Source of the DNA: Dallia pectoralis
Lineage: Eukaryota; Chordata; Actinopteri; Esociformes; Umbridae
Length of the DNA: 64,000 nucleotides
Assembly: GCA_029465975.1 (NCBI GenBank)
Contig: CM055744.1
Location: 1,240,001 to 1,304,000 of the forward strand
Direction: 5' to 3'
The position numbers were made by a program, and so were the translations under genes. The notes below the pieces were generated by a model that ran no database searches, had not been told where the DNA came from, and saw only the letters and a program-made list of their open reading frames with translations. Of the stretch, positions 30,145-41,395 are shown in pieces (the first letter of the stretch is position 1; each line of letters starts with the position of its first letter).

Positions 30145-32237
30145 ATGTTTTTTCCATAACCGTCCATTTACTTTTTTGTTATGATTATATTGATAATTTC
30201 AGTAGAACTGTTTTTACCAGTGGCCTTCCGCGGCTTTAGACCAGAGTTCTTCAAACATGATCCACAAACCATTATAGAGGTCAAATGACACAGCATTGAT
30301 ATTCTAAACATACCAGTCGATAGTTCTACGTTCAAATCGGGCTAAGCTCCCAGTGTTTATTCGGCCTAACCCCCGGGTGTTTATTCGGGCTAAGCCCCGG
30401 TGTTTATTCGGATTAAGCCCCGGGTGTTTATTCGGGCTAAGCCCCCGGTGTTTATTTGGGCTAAGCCATTTCCAGCACAAGTGAATTTCTTGTAAAAGAC
30501 GCTGTATGCGTTTTTCTTGGCTATTTCTACCATTCTGTTGTATCTTGTAAACGTAGGTAAAGTAATAGCCGAGAGACGTGTATGAAATGATTTTCTTCTT
30601 CTATCCTCTCAACTCCCAAGTATTGACTGTTCACTCTAGCGCCACCTGCATTCAATAACAGTTGTTATGGGTTGTCATGGGATACGGTCAGTCCATTAAT
30701 TAACACTGAACGTATCTTGTCAATTAGCGTCATCTAGTGGTCAGGTCATAAAACACATTTGATCTGATTATTGCATCAATTATTAGAATGTTCATGTGGC
30801 CTATAAATCTGAGTTCCACCTTAACTGTGCATTCACACTTGAATTTCCATTGCGCGTATTACTTGTATCTCTTGATTGTATTGCCCTTATTTGTGTTTTA
30901 TACTACTTTTAGCATTAGCCAATTTTGTTGTTTTAGTTTTAAGTTTGCATAGAAAGCCTGTTGACCCGTTTAACTGGTCTACTAGTTACAACTTAGGACA
31001 AATATGAATGACGACTTCCATCCAACGATCTTGTACTAGACCTGTAAATTTAATATATATACATTAAGACATAAGGTACACAACATATAAAACATAAATA
31101 CTAGACCTGTACATTTAATATAATTATATTAACACATATGATACATTAATACTAGATCTTTACATTTAATATAATTATATTAACACATATGATACATTAA
31201 TACTAGACCTGTACATTTAATATAATTACATTAATACATATGATACATTATTACTAGACCTGTACATTTAATATTTACATTAACACATATGATACATTAA
31301 TACTAGATCTGTACATTTAATATAATTACATTAACACATATGATACATTAATACAAGATCTGTACATTTAATATTTACATTAACACATATGATACATTAA
31401 TACTAGATCTGTACATGTCATATATTTACATTAACACATATGATACATTAATACTAGACCTGTACATTTAATATAATTACATTAACACATATGATACATT
31501 AATACTAGATCTGTACATGTAATATATTTACATTAACACATGATTCATTAATACTAGACCTGTACATGTAATATATTTACATTAACACATATGATACATT
31601 AATACTAGACCTGTAAATGTAATATATTTACATTAACACATATGATACATTAATACTAGACCTGTACATTTAATATATTTACATTAACACATATGATACA
31701 TTAATACTAGACCTGTACATGTAATATATTTACATTTACACATATGATACATTAATACTAGACCTGTACATGTAATATATTTACATTAACACATATGATA
31801 CATTAATACTAGACCTGTACATGTAATATATTTACATTAACACATATGATACATTATTACTAGACCTGTATATGTAATATATTTACATTAACACATATGA
31901 TACATTAATACTAGACCTGTACATGTAATATATTTACATTAACACATATGATACATTATTACTAGACCTGTACATGTAATATATTTACATTAACACATAT
32001 GATACATTAATACTAGACCTGTACATGTAATATATTTACATTTACACATATGATACACCACATACGATACATGAATGCTTCCAACTGTAGTACAATCCTT
32101 AGATGTTTGCTATAGAGCAAAACTTACCGAGCCCTTTTCTCTTTTACATTTAGGAGAGGATGGTTGAGGTCCTTGACTTGTACATTTCTCCCAAAATCTC
32201 AAAATCCCTCAGTAACATTGAAGCTGCTAAATATGTC
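30145..32237 (+). repeat. Duplicated segment, copy 2
   Basis: Pair of 1-5792. The left boundary lies about 50 bp after the LINE tail. It contains the 25-bp repeat (30341-30470), a 51-bp array of about 20 copies (31032-32055), and the intron end and exon that remain continuous here. Confidence 0.9.
31032..32055. repeat. 51-bp minisatellite, short allele-like copy (about 20 units)
   Basis: Same unit as at 889-5605. The first ten units are more diverged (TAATATAATTACATTAAC and a shorter TTTAATATTTAC form) than the later ones, suggesting older material at the left edge. No inverted units were found. Confidence 0.95.
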
Positions 32238-34100
32238 GTAAGTGCCGAATTATTTGGTGACTTTGTCGTGAAGTTTATGCTTAAACTTCACCTAATGAAC
32301 AGACTTGGCTCAAAGCAGCTAAACCAACAGGCGCTGCTTTCACTGGTCGTCAAAATGGCCTCAGTAGCTTGGAAAGTCCTGAGGAAGATCCCCGGTGTGT
32401 CCATGGACGAACAGCTGTGTGCCCCCACCTGCAACTTGAGACAGACTGTTCTCCAAACACAGAGTGCCATGGTCCATAAGTTTGGCACAACAGTCAAGAT
32501 TAAACATCTGGTGGCCATGAAAGACCCGCTGGTCATTTCCACCATCCCTCGGGCCATCTGTGAGGGAATCTTGATTGTATACAAGGGCATCAGTGAGACC
32601 TACCCACTTCAAGTCTTTGGCCCGAAGCGTCCAATTGACAAGAGCTACGAAGAGGTAATGGAGACCAACCTGTTCACAGTAACTCTACCTGAGGACCTGA
32701 AGAAGACCATCATCAGTCATTATGGGTCCCGGGTCGGGAAACTGCCACTCTTTTAGAAAGCTTTCCCACCTCTCAGTAGCCATGACCAGTTGGATTACAT
32801 CAGGAATGCAACACTGCCTCTCTCCTGTACAAAAGACACTGTGTGGATCCATCCTGAATACTTATTTGGGGAAGAAGCTGAAGCGGGGAAACAGTTTAAT
32901 AACATAGTGCCTAACATCCCCCTGGCTCTTAATATCAGCCAGGGAGCTTTTCTAAAGCAGTTTCCACTTAAGAATGTCTTCCAATCCACCAAAACAGCGC
33001 CATCAGATTCCTCTGAGGTGGCAGGTGGTAACCCGTTTGGAGACCTCAGTGGACAGGATGTAAGGGACCAGGTTCTAAGAGAGGCAGAGAGAACGAACCG
33101 GAGATCGTCATTGTTCCTCTGGTTCTCATCAGGAACGTCTTCCACGCAGCATTCCAGAAGATTCATTATTTGTATCATAACTCTGGTCTTTGTAATCACA
33201 TCACATCGTAGACCACATTTACATCCAGGTTCAAAAAGAGACAGTCAAACATAAGAACAATTGAGTTTTCAAATCCACCGTGAAAAAACTTGTGGAGGAT
33301 CCAAAAAGGATGAAACTCTTTGCCAAGACCTGCGGCAAATCTTTTGAGATTAAGTATAAGAAGACATTCAGCGTGTATAGTAAACGGAAAGCCCATCTGC
33401 ACGCAGACAAACAGGCTCTGCTGGTCTGTGACCTCATGTTGGGAGAAATCCTGGCTCACCTCAGGGCCCACCGTGAGCTTCAGCAGGGCAACAAAAGAGG
33501 GGGACAACCGGCCATATTCCATCAACATCCCGGTGAAGAGAGAGACCGTCTCCCCAGATTATGCCCCAGATGATGCAGGTAGAATACTACTATTGGTACA
33601 TTAATAACCAGGCCTAGTCTAATGGAAATAACATGCATGGCATTACCGCAATATCTATTGTCATTCACACAGCAATTTAACAGTCAGCTAAAGTTTCCCA
33701 ACTTAACTTCAGTTCATAATATTATACTGTGTGTTGTCATCACTAGACAAGACCATGCTGGAGCTTCGTATTGAGATAGCTAGTGCTGACCGTATGAAGG
33801 AACTTCTCAACTCACCTGCAAGTTCCACTGTATTCTATATTCCATCATCCATAGATAATACCAGTTGAATTTGGTCAATACTGTAGTGACCCTTGTTTTA
33901 TGAAGTTTGTTTTACTCAGTACCTCTGTTTGTTCACAGGAACCCAAAGACCGCTCATTGACTGCTTGGAAGGAAGGAGAGGAGAAGTTCCATAACATTTT
34001 GGCAGCAGTTTTGTGGGCTGTTTCATCTGAAGAAAAAAACTGCTTCTAAAAAGAATTGAAAGCAGCTAGAGTCAGACACAAAAACAACCCATATTAATTG
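32154..34100 (+). pseudogene. Broken multi-exon gene, product not recognised
   Basis: The exon opens at an acceptor CTCTTTTACATTTAG. An open frame from ATG 32160 encodes 198 residues (MVEVLDLYISPKISKS...GKLPLF), meets TAG at 32754-32756, and continues in the same frame to about 33110 with equally protein-like sequence (LDYIRNATLPLSCTKDTVWI, HPEYLFGEEAEAGKQFNNIV). The coding signal then moves to other frames (KKLVEDPKRMKLFAKTCGKS at 33280, then IPVKRETVSPDYAPDDA near 33530, then a GT donor). Small later exons are plausible near 33748 (after CACTAG) and 33940 (after TTCACAG). The in-frame stop and frame changes argue for a pseudogene. I could not assign a family. Its first 90 coding bases are duplicated at 5703-5792. 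Confidence 0.6.
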
Positions 34101-34159
34101 ATGCACACGCATCAGACTTCATTGGACATAAAACACACAAACCAAATACATTTATACAG

Positions 34160-34320
34160 CACACACACACACACACACATACAGTATAGTTCACCCAACA
34201 CAGCCAGAAGAGGACTGGTTACCCCTCAGAGCCTGGTTCCTCTCTAGGTTTCTTCCTAAATTTGACCTCCAGGGAGTTTTCCCTAGCCGCCGTGTATCAA
34301 CATGTTGAACTTGTTCATCT
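34160..34320. repeat. Dispersed repeat fragment with (CA)n
   Basis: A CA tract is followed by CACAGCCAGAAGAGGACTGG, GAGCCTGGTTCCTCTCTAGG and GGGAGTTTTCCCTAGCC, a word order I associate with a repeat common in fish 3' UTRs. AATAAA at 34383-34388 lies just beyond and could end the upstream gene. Confidence 0.5.
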
Positions 34321-34399
34321 TGTTCAACATGTCGATGATGCATGCTCTGTCGGATTCGGATGCTTATACACAAAGTGCCTCAAATAAATGGAAAACAAT

Positions 34400-35120
34400 C
34401 CATAATTGCAGTCTCATCTGCCTTTGTGCTGTCTTTTTAATGTTAATCACAGATTTACATGAGTTTATAGTTTTTAAAATACTTTTAGAATATAGATGGA
34501 ATTGTTTCAGTTGTTGTTGATGCTATGACAATATCAAGACATATGAGTGCCTGTTGTCTCTCTCTAAACCACGCATAGGAGTTAATATACAAATGATTGT
34601 GCACTGGAACAATATATGACCAAAACCAAACCGCTCTCATGGTCTACTTGAATGTAAATGCTAGAGTCGTATGCAGGGTTCATTAAAAGAAAACGCTTTA
34701 GGAGTGGTTCTTCAAACTGTTTGGCCGGAAGAAAGGGACTCGGTCTGTGAAAACGGTGCCAGAAATCCAGGTATAGTCCAACATGGGTGTTACGTGGGGA
34801 CGTATAAGTACTCGAGCAGTAAAAATCCAACCCTGTCAAATTTAAACGGACCCTAACATCACCTAAAACACCTAACAGAAACAAGATGAACAACTACTCC
34901 CAAATTATGCACACGATAAAGCATCCATCAGACCCATTTAAATGCTGAATCACTGCATTGTAATTCTGGATAATCATAACGAGGTGCTGGTTCTGGTTAT
35001 AAACATGTTGTAATAACACCAAGGGATTATGATCCGTATTCTGTAGACTGAGTTTCAACTGAACTACAAATGTTGAACGTAGCCAACAATGTAGCTTAAT
35101 GGATCCAGATGTTGGTACTT
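34400..35120. other. Intergenic interval upstream of rbm6
   Basis: No coding exon or transposon end recognised between the putative end of the broken gene and the rbm6 promoter. Confidence 0.45.
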
Positions 35121-35225
35121 CTCATAGACTACAATTCCCATCAAGTTGTTACCCTACCCGGAAATCGTGGATTCCAACGTCCGGTCTCCATGTTAACCGA
35201 TTGATTGTCTTAACAGAAAATCTAG
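35120..35225 (+). promoter_or_regulatory. rbm6: Candidate rbm6 promoter and non-coding first exon
   Basis: ACTACAATTCCCA at 35128-35140 matches the core of the ZNF143/STAF promoter element, and CCGGAA at 35158-35163 is an ETS-type site. Both are usual close to start sites of broadly expressed TATA-less genes. A donor CTAG|GTGAGT follows at 35226. I infer a 5' UTR exon of roughly 35160-35225 spliced to 43075. No transcript evidence is available. Confidence 0.55.
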
Positions 35226-35227
35226 GT

Positions 35228-36875
35228 GAGTCTGTCGATTATAAATCCTTTTAAAACTGCGTTTATGAGATTATGTAGTCAATGTGTCAATTGCTATCTG
35301 CAGGTAAAAATAGTATCCAACGTACAATTTGAAAAGGTTATAGAGTCCTTCAATATTATCTCGTTGTGGTCTGAAACCATAACCGCTAGAGGCAGCTAAC
35401 GACCATTAGCTGCACGGGCTAGCTAGCTAAAAACGTCGTCGTTATCCGCGATGTACCACTGTAACAACTTCCTTTCAATATATACGCTTGAACTGCATTT
35501 AAACTTGTTAGTTTTTGCTTTTATAGTTATTACTAATAATTGACTAGCACTGTTTATCTGTCATTATTGTTATTAAGTCAGTGTGTATCATTACACAGAC
35601 CGAAGTCTGGGACACCATTGTGAACATGTTTAAACTGAACTACAAATGTTGAACGCAGCCTAGTAGTACTAAATGTGCCTACAGTAGCCACAGAATTATT
35701 AGCCCTACAATATTGTCAACTTTACCTTGTTTTAAACTGTTACTTTTAATTTGGCTTCCGTATTTATTATTCTCCGTACACGTCTCGTTAGATAATTATG
35801 GTCGTTGTCACTCGTTGATACAGACAACGTTTATTCCATAAAGGGTCAAAGGTTATCAGGGATGAGAACTGTACGAAATACCGTCTTACTTGACTTGGTT
35901 TAGCATTATTAGTTCGCAGCGGTAACTAGTTGTTTTATGCCGTATTTTTCTTATGATTCCTTTGCAATGAGGTAGGTAGGTAGGCCAAGGGATAATGTAA
36001 CAATGATACAACAGGCCACTAGTAACGCACTATAGGTAGGGTGGCCAAGGAAACAATGTGACAATGCTTTCTCCAAATTAAACTTATATCATTGTGTTAC
36101 TCTTGAAGGCCAGTTTCACAGTATTCCCTTATATCCCAGCTGCTTGCTGTAATTTTTAAGAAATCCTGAGAAACATGACACATTTAGGGTGCTTTTCACC
36201 CCGGCTGTTCCTATCAATTCTATTGAGCGTTGTGGCACCAAAACTGTGCTGAAGGTTCTAAATCCAATTTAGATTGTTCTACACCACAATGGTTGAGTTA
36301 ATGAGCCTCAACACGCCGTAGGTTTACCTCAAGCAGATGAGGTGTGGGTACTTCAGACAAATAACGCGTAGTACATACAGAAAGCCGGTAAGAGGAGCAG
36401 GGATATTTAACATAAATGGCGACTCACTATACTGCAATACGACAGTTAACGTCATTTGACTTTGAAAAAGTATTAGCAGTTACATACACTGACTGACTGG
36501 CTGCAATGCACCTGTATTGATAGTTTGTAGTGTAGAAGTATTGCCAAATGCAGATTTTAGGGATTAGGGTGCAATATTAGCAAGAATAGTGATATTCTGA
36601 AACATTTTTTATCTTAACAAAAGTATAGTTTATAAATTAATACCTCTAGTGCTGCCTGTTACCGGTCAATATTTTTTCTAATTACAAATCAACTGTTTGG
36701 CCACTTATGGTTAGTGAATCAAAATCAAACGTCTAATTATGTGTTTTATATAGACTTTCCTTTTTACCGCGAGAAGAATAGTGAGTAGTGTGGTGTGAGG
36801 GGTAGGGGATGCACTAAATATGTATGTATATATGTATGTGTGTATATATGTGTGTATATATGTGTGTGTATGTAT
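35228..36875 (+). other. rbm6 intron 1, proximal part
   Basis: No exon or clear element seen, apart from a (TATG/TGTA)n tract at about 36818-36878 in which the hAT element inserted. Confidence 0.45.
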
Positions 36876-37068
36876 GTTAGGGCTGCACGATATTGGAAAA
36901 AAAATTACATTGCGATATTTTTTCCCCAACGATATATATTGCGACATAGCGAGCCATCAATCCAGGCTAAAGTCAATACCATTCCGTCAGACCGGACGGT
37001 CAGACTCATGTAGGGCTCCGTTGTCCCGCTGGACCATAAGTCTGTTGTAGCTGCATAGTATTCCATGT

Positions 37069-40000
37069 GGGTGATTCTCGCGAAATTAGACTTATGAGGT
37101 GTCATAAAACATTTTGATGATAAAAGTAAATGCTATCAAAATAAGAAGGATACCGTTATAAACATCTCTTCATGTACGATTTTGCACCTGATTTCAAAAG
37201 AAATCATGAATACGAATTTTGTTGTTTTTTCCACATTTAAAGGGAAATTTCTCATTACCGCAATGTGTCCATGACTGGATTTGGGTCCTTTGAGATGGAA
37301 TTATTCATAGTTAAAAAATATAAAAAATAAAAAGGTTCAGCGCATGTTATACTATAAACATTTACAGTAAAGAAAGTTGTGGTATTTGGTGATCATTGGT
37401 GAATGTAGTGACAATAATAAGGAATAAAAATGTGTCCACGACCAATTTTCTCATCCTCCGCAACAATTTTCAATCATTGTTTAAGTGCTCAAGGAACTAT
37501 CATTTTTTAAGGAATTTGTTGTGAGGGACGAAAATGACTGTGACACTCAAGATGGCTATCATGTAACCAGTTATTATTTTTTCTCTCCAGATAAAAGTAC
37601 AAATTTGGCGTGTCATAGTACCTACACGACTTTTTAGTTCTCTTTTACTGAAACATGAGTTTGTGAAGTTGTAAAAAATGTTGCAGTTAAATTTTTTTGA
37701 TTACTATATACCCCATTATGGTCTAAATATAAAAAGAGAGGGAAAGTTTAGCTAACTCTCATTTAGCTTCCACAGTTAGCAAGAATGTTTAATATCGCTC
37801 ATCCTCCGCAACACCATTATCATTCACTGCAACAATTGAAGGCCTGTTGCGGTGGAGATACTCAATGTTTCGGTAATGAGAAACAGACTTATGAAGGAGG
37901 CACATGCACTATAACTGTTGCTCATTTCAATATAACTTGATATTTGCCTTGAACGCTTCTTGAACTAATTGCGTAAATAAAATAGCTATTACAACCCCCC
38001 AGCAGTGGTCACTAATTATTATTATTTTTTAAATGCTTCCACAAAAAAGCAGTATGAATGCAGTATAGGCCACCTACTGTAAATGCAATATTATTTACTA
38101 TTTCATAGTTTTACAGTGAAACAATGTATTTATTTTATTTTTTACAAAAAGTTACATTCAAGATGGCAATTGTGTATTTTGTTACAGACAGTTGAAAAGA
38201 AAAGGGCATCAGCGAAAAACAGGCTGGCAAAGCATAGGGAGAAAATACACAGTAATCCAGTGTTACTTGAGGGTTACAGAAGAAATGAGAGAGAGAGTTC
38301 AGGGGTCAGGGTGATAATAGGGAAAGGAGAGAGAGGTCAGGGGACAGGGTGATGATAGGGAAAGGAGAGAGAGAGAGAGAGGTCAAGGGACAGGGTGATG
38401 ATAGGGAAAGAGAGAGAGAGAGGTCAGGGGTCAGGGTGATGATAGGGAAAGGAGAGGGTGAGGGTCAGGGGACAGGGTGATGATAGGGAAAGAGAGAGAG
38501 AGGTCAGGGGTCAGGGTGATAATAGGGAAAGGAGAGAGGGGTCAGGGTGATGATAGGGAAAGGAGAGAGAGGTCAGGGGACAGGGTGATAATAGGGAAAG
38601 GAGAGAGAGGTCAGGGGACAGGGTGATAATAGGGAAAGGAGAGAGAGGGTCAGGGGTCAGGGTGATAATAGGGAAAGGAGAGAGAGGTCAGGGGACAGGG
38701 TGATGATAGGGAAAGGAGAGAGAGGTCAGGGGACAGGGTGATGATAGGGAAAGAGAGAGAGAGGTCAGGGGTCAGGGTGATAATAGGGAAAGGAGAGAGA
38801 GGTCAGGGGTCAGGGTGATGATAGGGAAAGAGAGAGGTCAGGGGTCAGGGTGATAATAGGGAAAGGAGAGAGAGGTCAGGGGTCAGGGTGATGATAGGGA
38901 AAGAGAGAGAGGTCAGGGGTCAGGGTGATAATAGGGAAAGAGAGGTCAGGGGTCAGGGTGAATGATAGGGAAAGAGAGAGGAGGTCAGGGGTCAGGGTGA
39001 TAATAGGGAAAGGAGAGAGGGGTCAGGGGACAGGGTGATGATAGGGAAAGGAGAGAGAGGTCAGGGGTCAGGGTGATAATAGGGAAAGGAGAGAGAGGTC
39101 AGGGGACAGGGTGATAATAGGGAAAGAGAGAGAGGTCAGGGGACAGGGTGATAATAGGGAAAGGAGAGAGGGGTCAGGGGACAGGGTGATGATAGGGAAA
39201 GAGAGAGAGAGGTCAGGGGTCAGGGTGATAATAGGGAAAGAGAGAGAGAGGTCAGGGGACAGGGTGATAATAGGGAAAGAGAGAGGTCAGGGGACAGGGT
39301 GATAATAGGGAAAGAGAGAGAGTCAGGGGTCAGGGTGATAATAGGGAAAGGGAGAGAGGTCAGGGGTCAGGGTGATAATAGGGAAAGGAGAGAGGTCAGG
39401 GGACAGGGTGATAATAGGGAAAGGAGAGAGAGGTCAGGGGTCAGGGTGATAATAGGGAAAGGAGAGAGAGGGTGAGTCAGGGGTCAGGGTGATAATAGGA
39501 AAGGAGAGAGGGGTCAGGGGTCAGGGTGATAATAGGGAAAAAGAGGTCAGAGAGAGGGAGGTCAGGGGTCAGGGTGATAATAGGGAAAGAGAGAGAGGTC
39601 AGGGGTCAGGGTGATAATAGGGAAAGAGAGAGGTCAGGGGTCAGGGTGATAATAGGGAAAAATATAACTTGGATTCATTGTTTTGACCAACACTTGCAGA
39701 CACAGACACACACACACACACACACACACACACTCATTGACAACGCTTCACCCAAGTTGGGATAGCAGATAGCATGGGGGGGTGGCTTGGTTTGTTTTTA
39801 TTGGGTTGTGAATAATGACAAGGAAAATAAATGTTCTTTAAAAAAAATTATGCGTTTTAAATATGTAGGCATCAAACCCCTTTGTCAACAGTGAATGTGT
39901 GAGCTAAATCTGATTTCCGAAACAATGATCCTCACTACCGAAATGGCATTTTCATTACCGCAACATTTATCTTTTTTACCAATTAAGTGATAATAAGATA

Positions 40001-40495
40001 ATCATATGTTGTTTTAAAATGTATATATGTTTTATACAACACTACTTATTTAAGGTCTGCTACATAACAAAAGTGTATGTTATCTATTAGTAAAACAATT
40101 AAATAAAACAAATTGTAAATCATCACGTATGTTTCGGTAATGAGAGAAAATAAGGAAATTACAAAAAATAATAAATATGAAAAAGTAATCTCTCCAGAGT
40201 TTTACATAGCTTTGAGCATGAGAAATAAAAGTCTACTTTAACATTAGCCAAAAATACAAATTTCTAACCATATATTTAATGTAATGTCATGTTGCGGTAA
40301 TGATAATTTTTTATGGACTTCATCTAAAAAATGTCAATAATTATATAGGAAATATTTTTTTAATCTTCTAAAAATAATGGTTATAGTAAGTTCCGACCTT
40401 AATCTTATATGTGCAAAAAGAAAATTGTCTTCAAGGGCATTTTAAAAATTCTGATGCTGGACACCTTCTAAATCTGGATTTCGTGAGAATCACCC
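37069..40495. mobile_element. 3.4-kb TIR transposon of unknown family, nested in hAT
   Basis: TIRs are GGGTGATTCTCGCGAAAT (left) and GGGTGATTCTCACGAAAT (right, inverted), 17 of 18 identical. ATGT at 37065-37068 and 40496-40499 is a 4-bp target duplication. No transposase ORF is visible. The interior has recurrent motifs related to ATTACCGCAAC in both orientations and a 1.4-kb minisatellite. The superfamily is not recognised. Confidence 0.8.
38285..39660. repeat. Purine-rich minisatellite, about 36-40-bp unit
   Basis: About 35 copies of a unit built from GGTCAGGGG(A/T)CAGGGTGAT(A/G)ATAGGGAAAGGAGAGAGA, with a variable GAGAGA length. It is strongly strand-asymmetric (almost no C). It lies wholly inside the 3.4-kb TIR element and is followed by (CA)n at 39708-39733. 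Confidence 0.92.
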
Positions 40496-40513
40496 ATGTG
40501 TGACAGCTCTGCT

Positions 40514-40717
40514 TCAATCTGAAGTTAGATTTGCATTTTCCATACAGCTCTTATATGTGCGGGATGGTATAACATACTGCTTGTCAAGCGTTCGGATCAT
40601 TTTCTTAAATCCCTCTTTGGTAACAGTGTTTAATGGCAACATATCTTTAACGATATCAAACGGTATTGCGTCTGTTATTTGTTTCTGTCGTTGAGAGCCT
40701 TTCTGGTAAGGTGTCAC
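40514..40717 (-). pseudogene. hAT transposase N-terminal fragment
   Basis: The segment TPYQKGSQRQKQITDAIPFD and KEGFKKMIRTLDKQYVIPSR resembles the N-terminal region of ZBED-like hAT transposases. The frame stops at 40514, just before the nested element boundary at 40495. Confidence 0.75.
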
Positions 40718-41317
40718 ACTGGCAAAGGCATCGCAGATAGTTTTTTTGTTTTGATTTGACTTTATTTTCGCCGTAAAGAGCTTTGTGGTGCCGTTTTAAG
40801 ACGTTTTAAGTCGTTTTGTCTAAATACATCCAACGTTTATTTAGCTTGTTTATTAAGCATGTAAACGATCCGAAACGACAACAACATATAGTTTAATGTT
40901 AGTGAGTATTTTAGATAATGAAACGGTGAGTTCATGAGTTCGCTACGTGACTGTGGATTTAAGAGACACGAGAGAAAAGCTCATGAACGCGCATGTTGCT
41001 ATCGGTTGCTACGACAACACAAACAAATTATTGCTAGTGCGCATGTCCATTATGATGTCATGGGCCAGTCAACGCGGAAGCGCCAAGCTCCATGTTTGCG
41101 TTGTGCGCTTTGAGCACTCTCATTGGAATGTACGGGGCTTCCGGCGAACACTGTATCCAGTTATATTAATATACATCCATGGTGCTACCCTGGTGCTACC
41201 GTTCTCTTAATACATTTATGGGTGCTACACTTCTTCACATCGCATGCTCCGACGATGTGACTATCGCGCATGCACACATTGCGATGTCGATGTTAAAACC
41301 GAATATCGTTCAGCCCT

Positions 41318-41321
<4 letters not shown>

Positions 41322-41348
<27 letters not shown>

Positions 41349-41359
41349 ATGTATGTATG

Positions 41360-41395
<36 letters not shown>
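41322..41395. repeat. (GT)n(ATGT)n(AT)n compound microsatellite
   Basis: Simple repeats directly after the hAT right terminus. Confidence 0.9.

Larger units (their letters stand above)
36878..41318 (-). mobile_element. Internally deleted hAT element hosting a nested insertion
   Basis: The ends AGGGCTGCACGATATTGG and (inverted) AGGGCTGAACGATATTCGG form TIRs. Minus-strand reading gives hAT transposase N-terminal pieces: KQITDAIPFDIVKDMLPL at 40717-40514 and, beyond the nested insert, YYAATTDLWSSGTTEPYMSL at about 37090-36980. The remainder of the transposase, including the dimerisation domain, is missing, so this was a non-autonomous deletion copy before the nested insertion. Both flanks are TATG/GT microsatellite, so the 8-bp target duplication cannot be read. 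Confidence 0.8.

Noticed and set aside
36795..37050. Short ORFs rich in YVCIYVC
   Set aside because: Translation of the TATG/GT microsatellite and hAT terminus.
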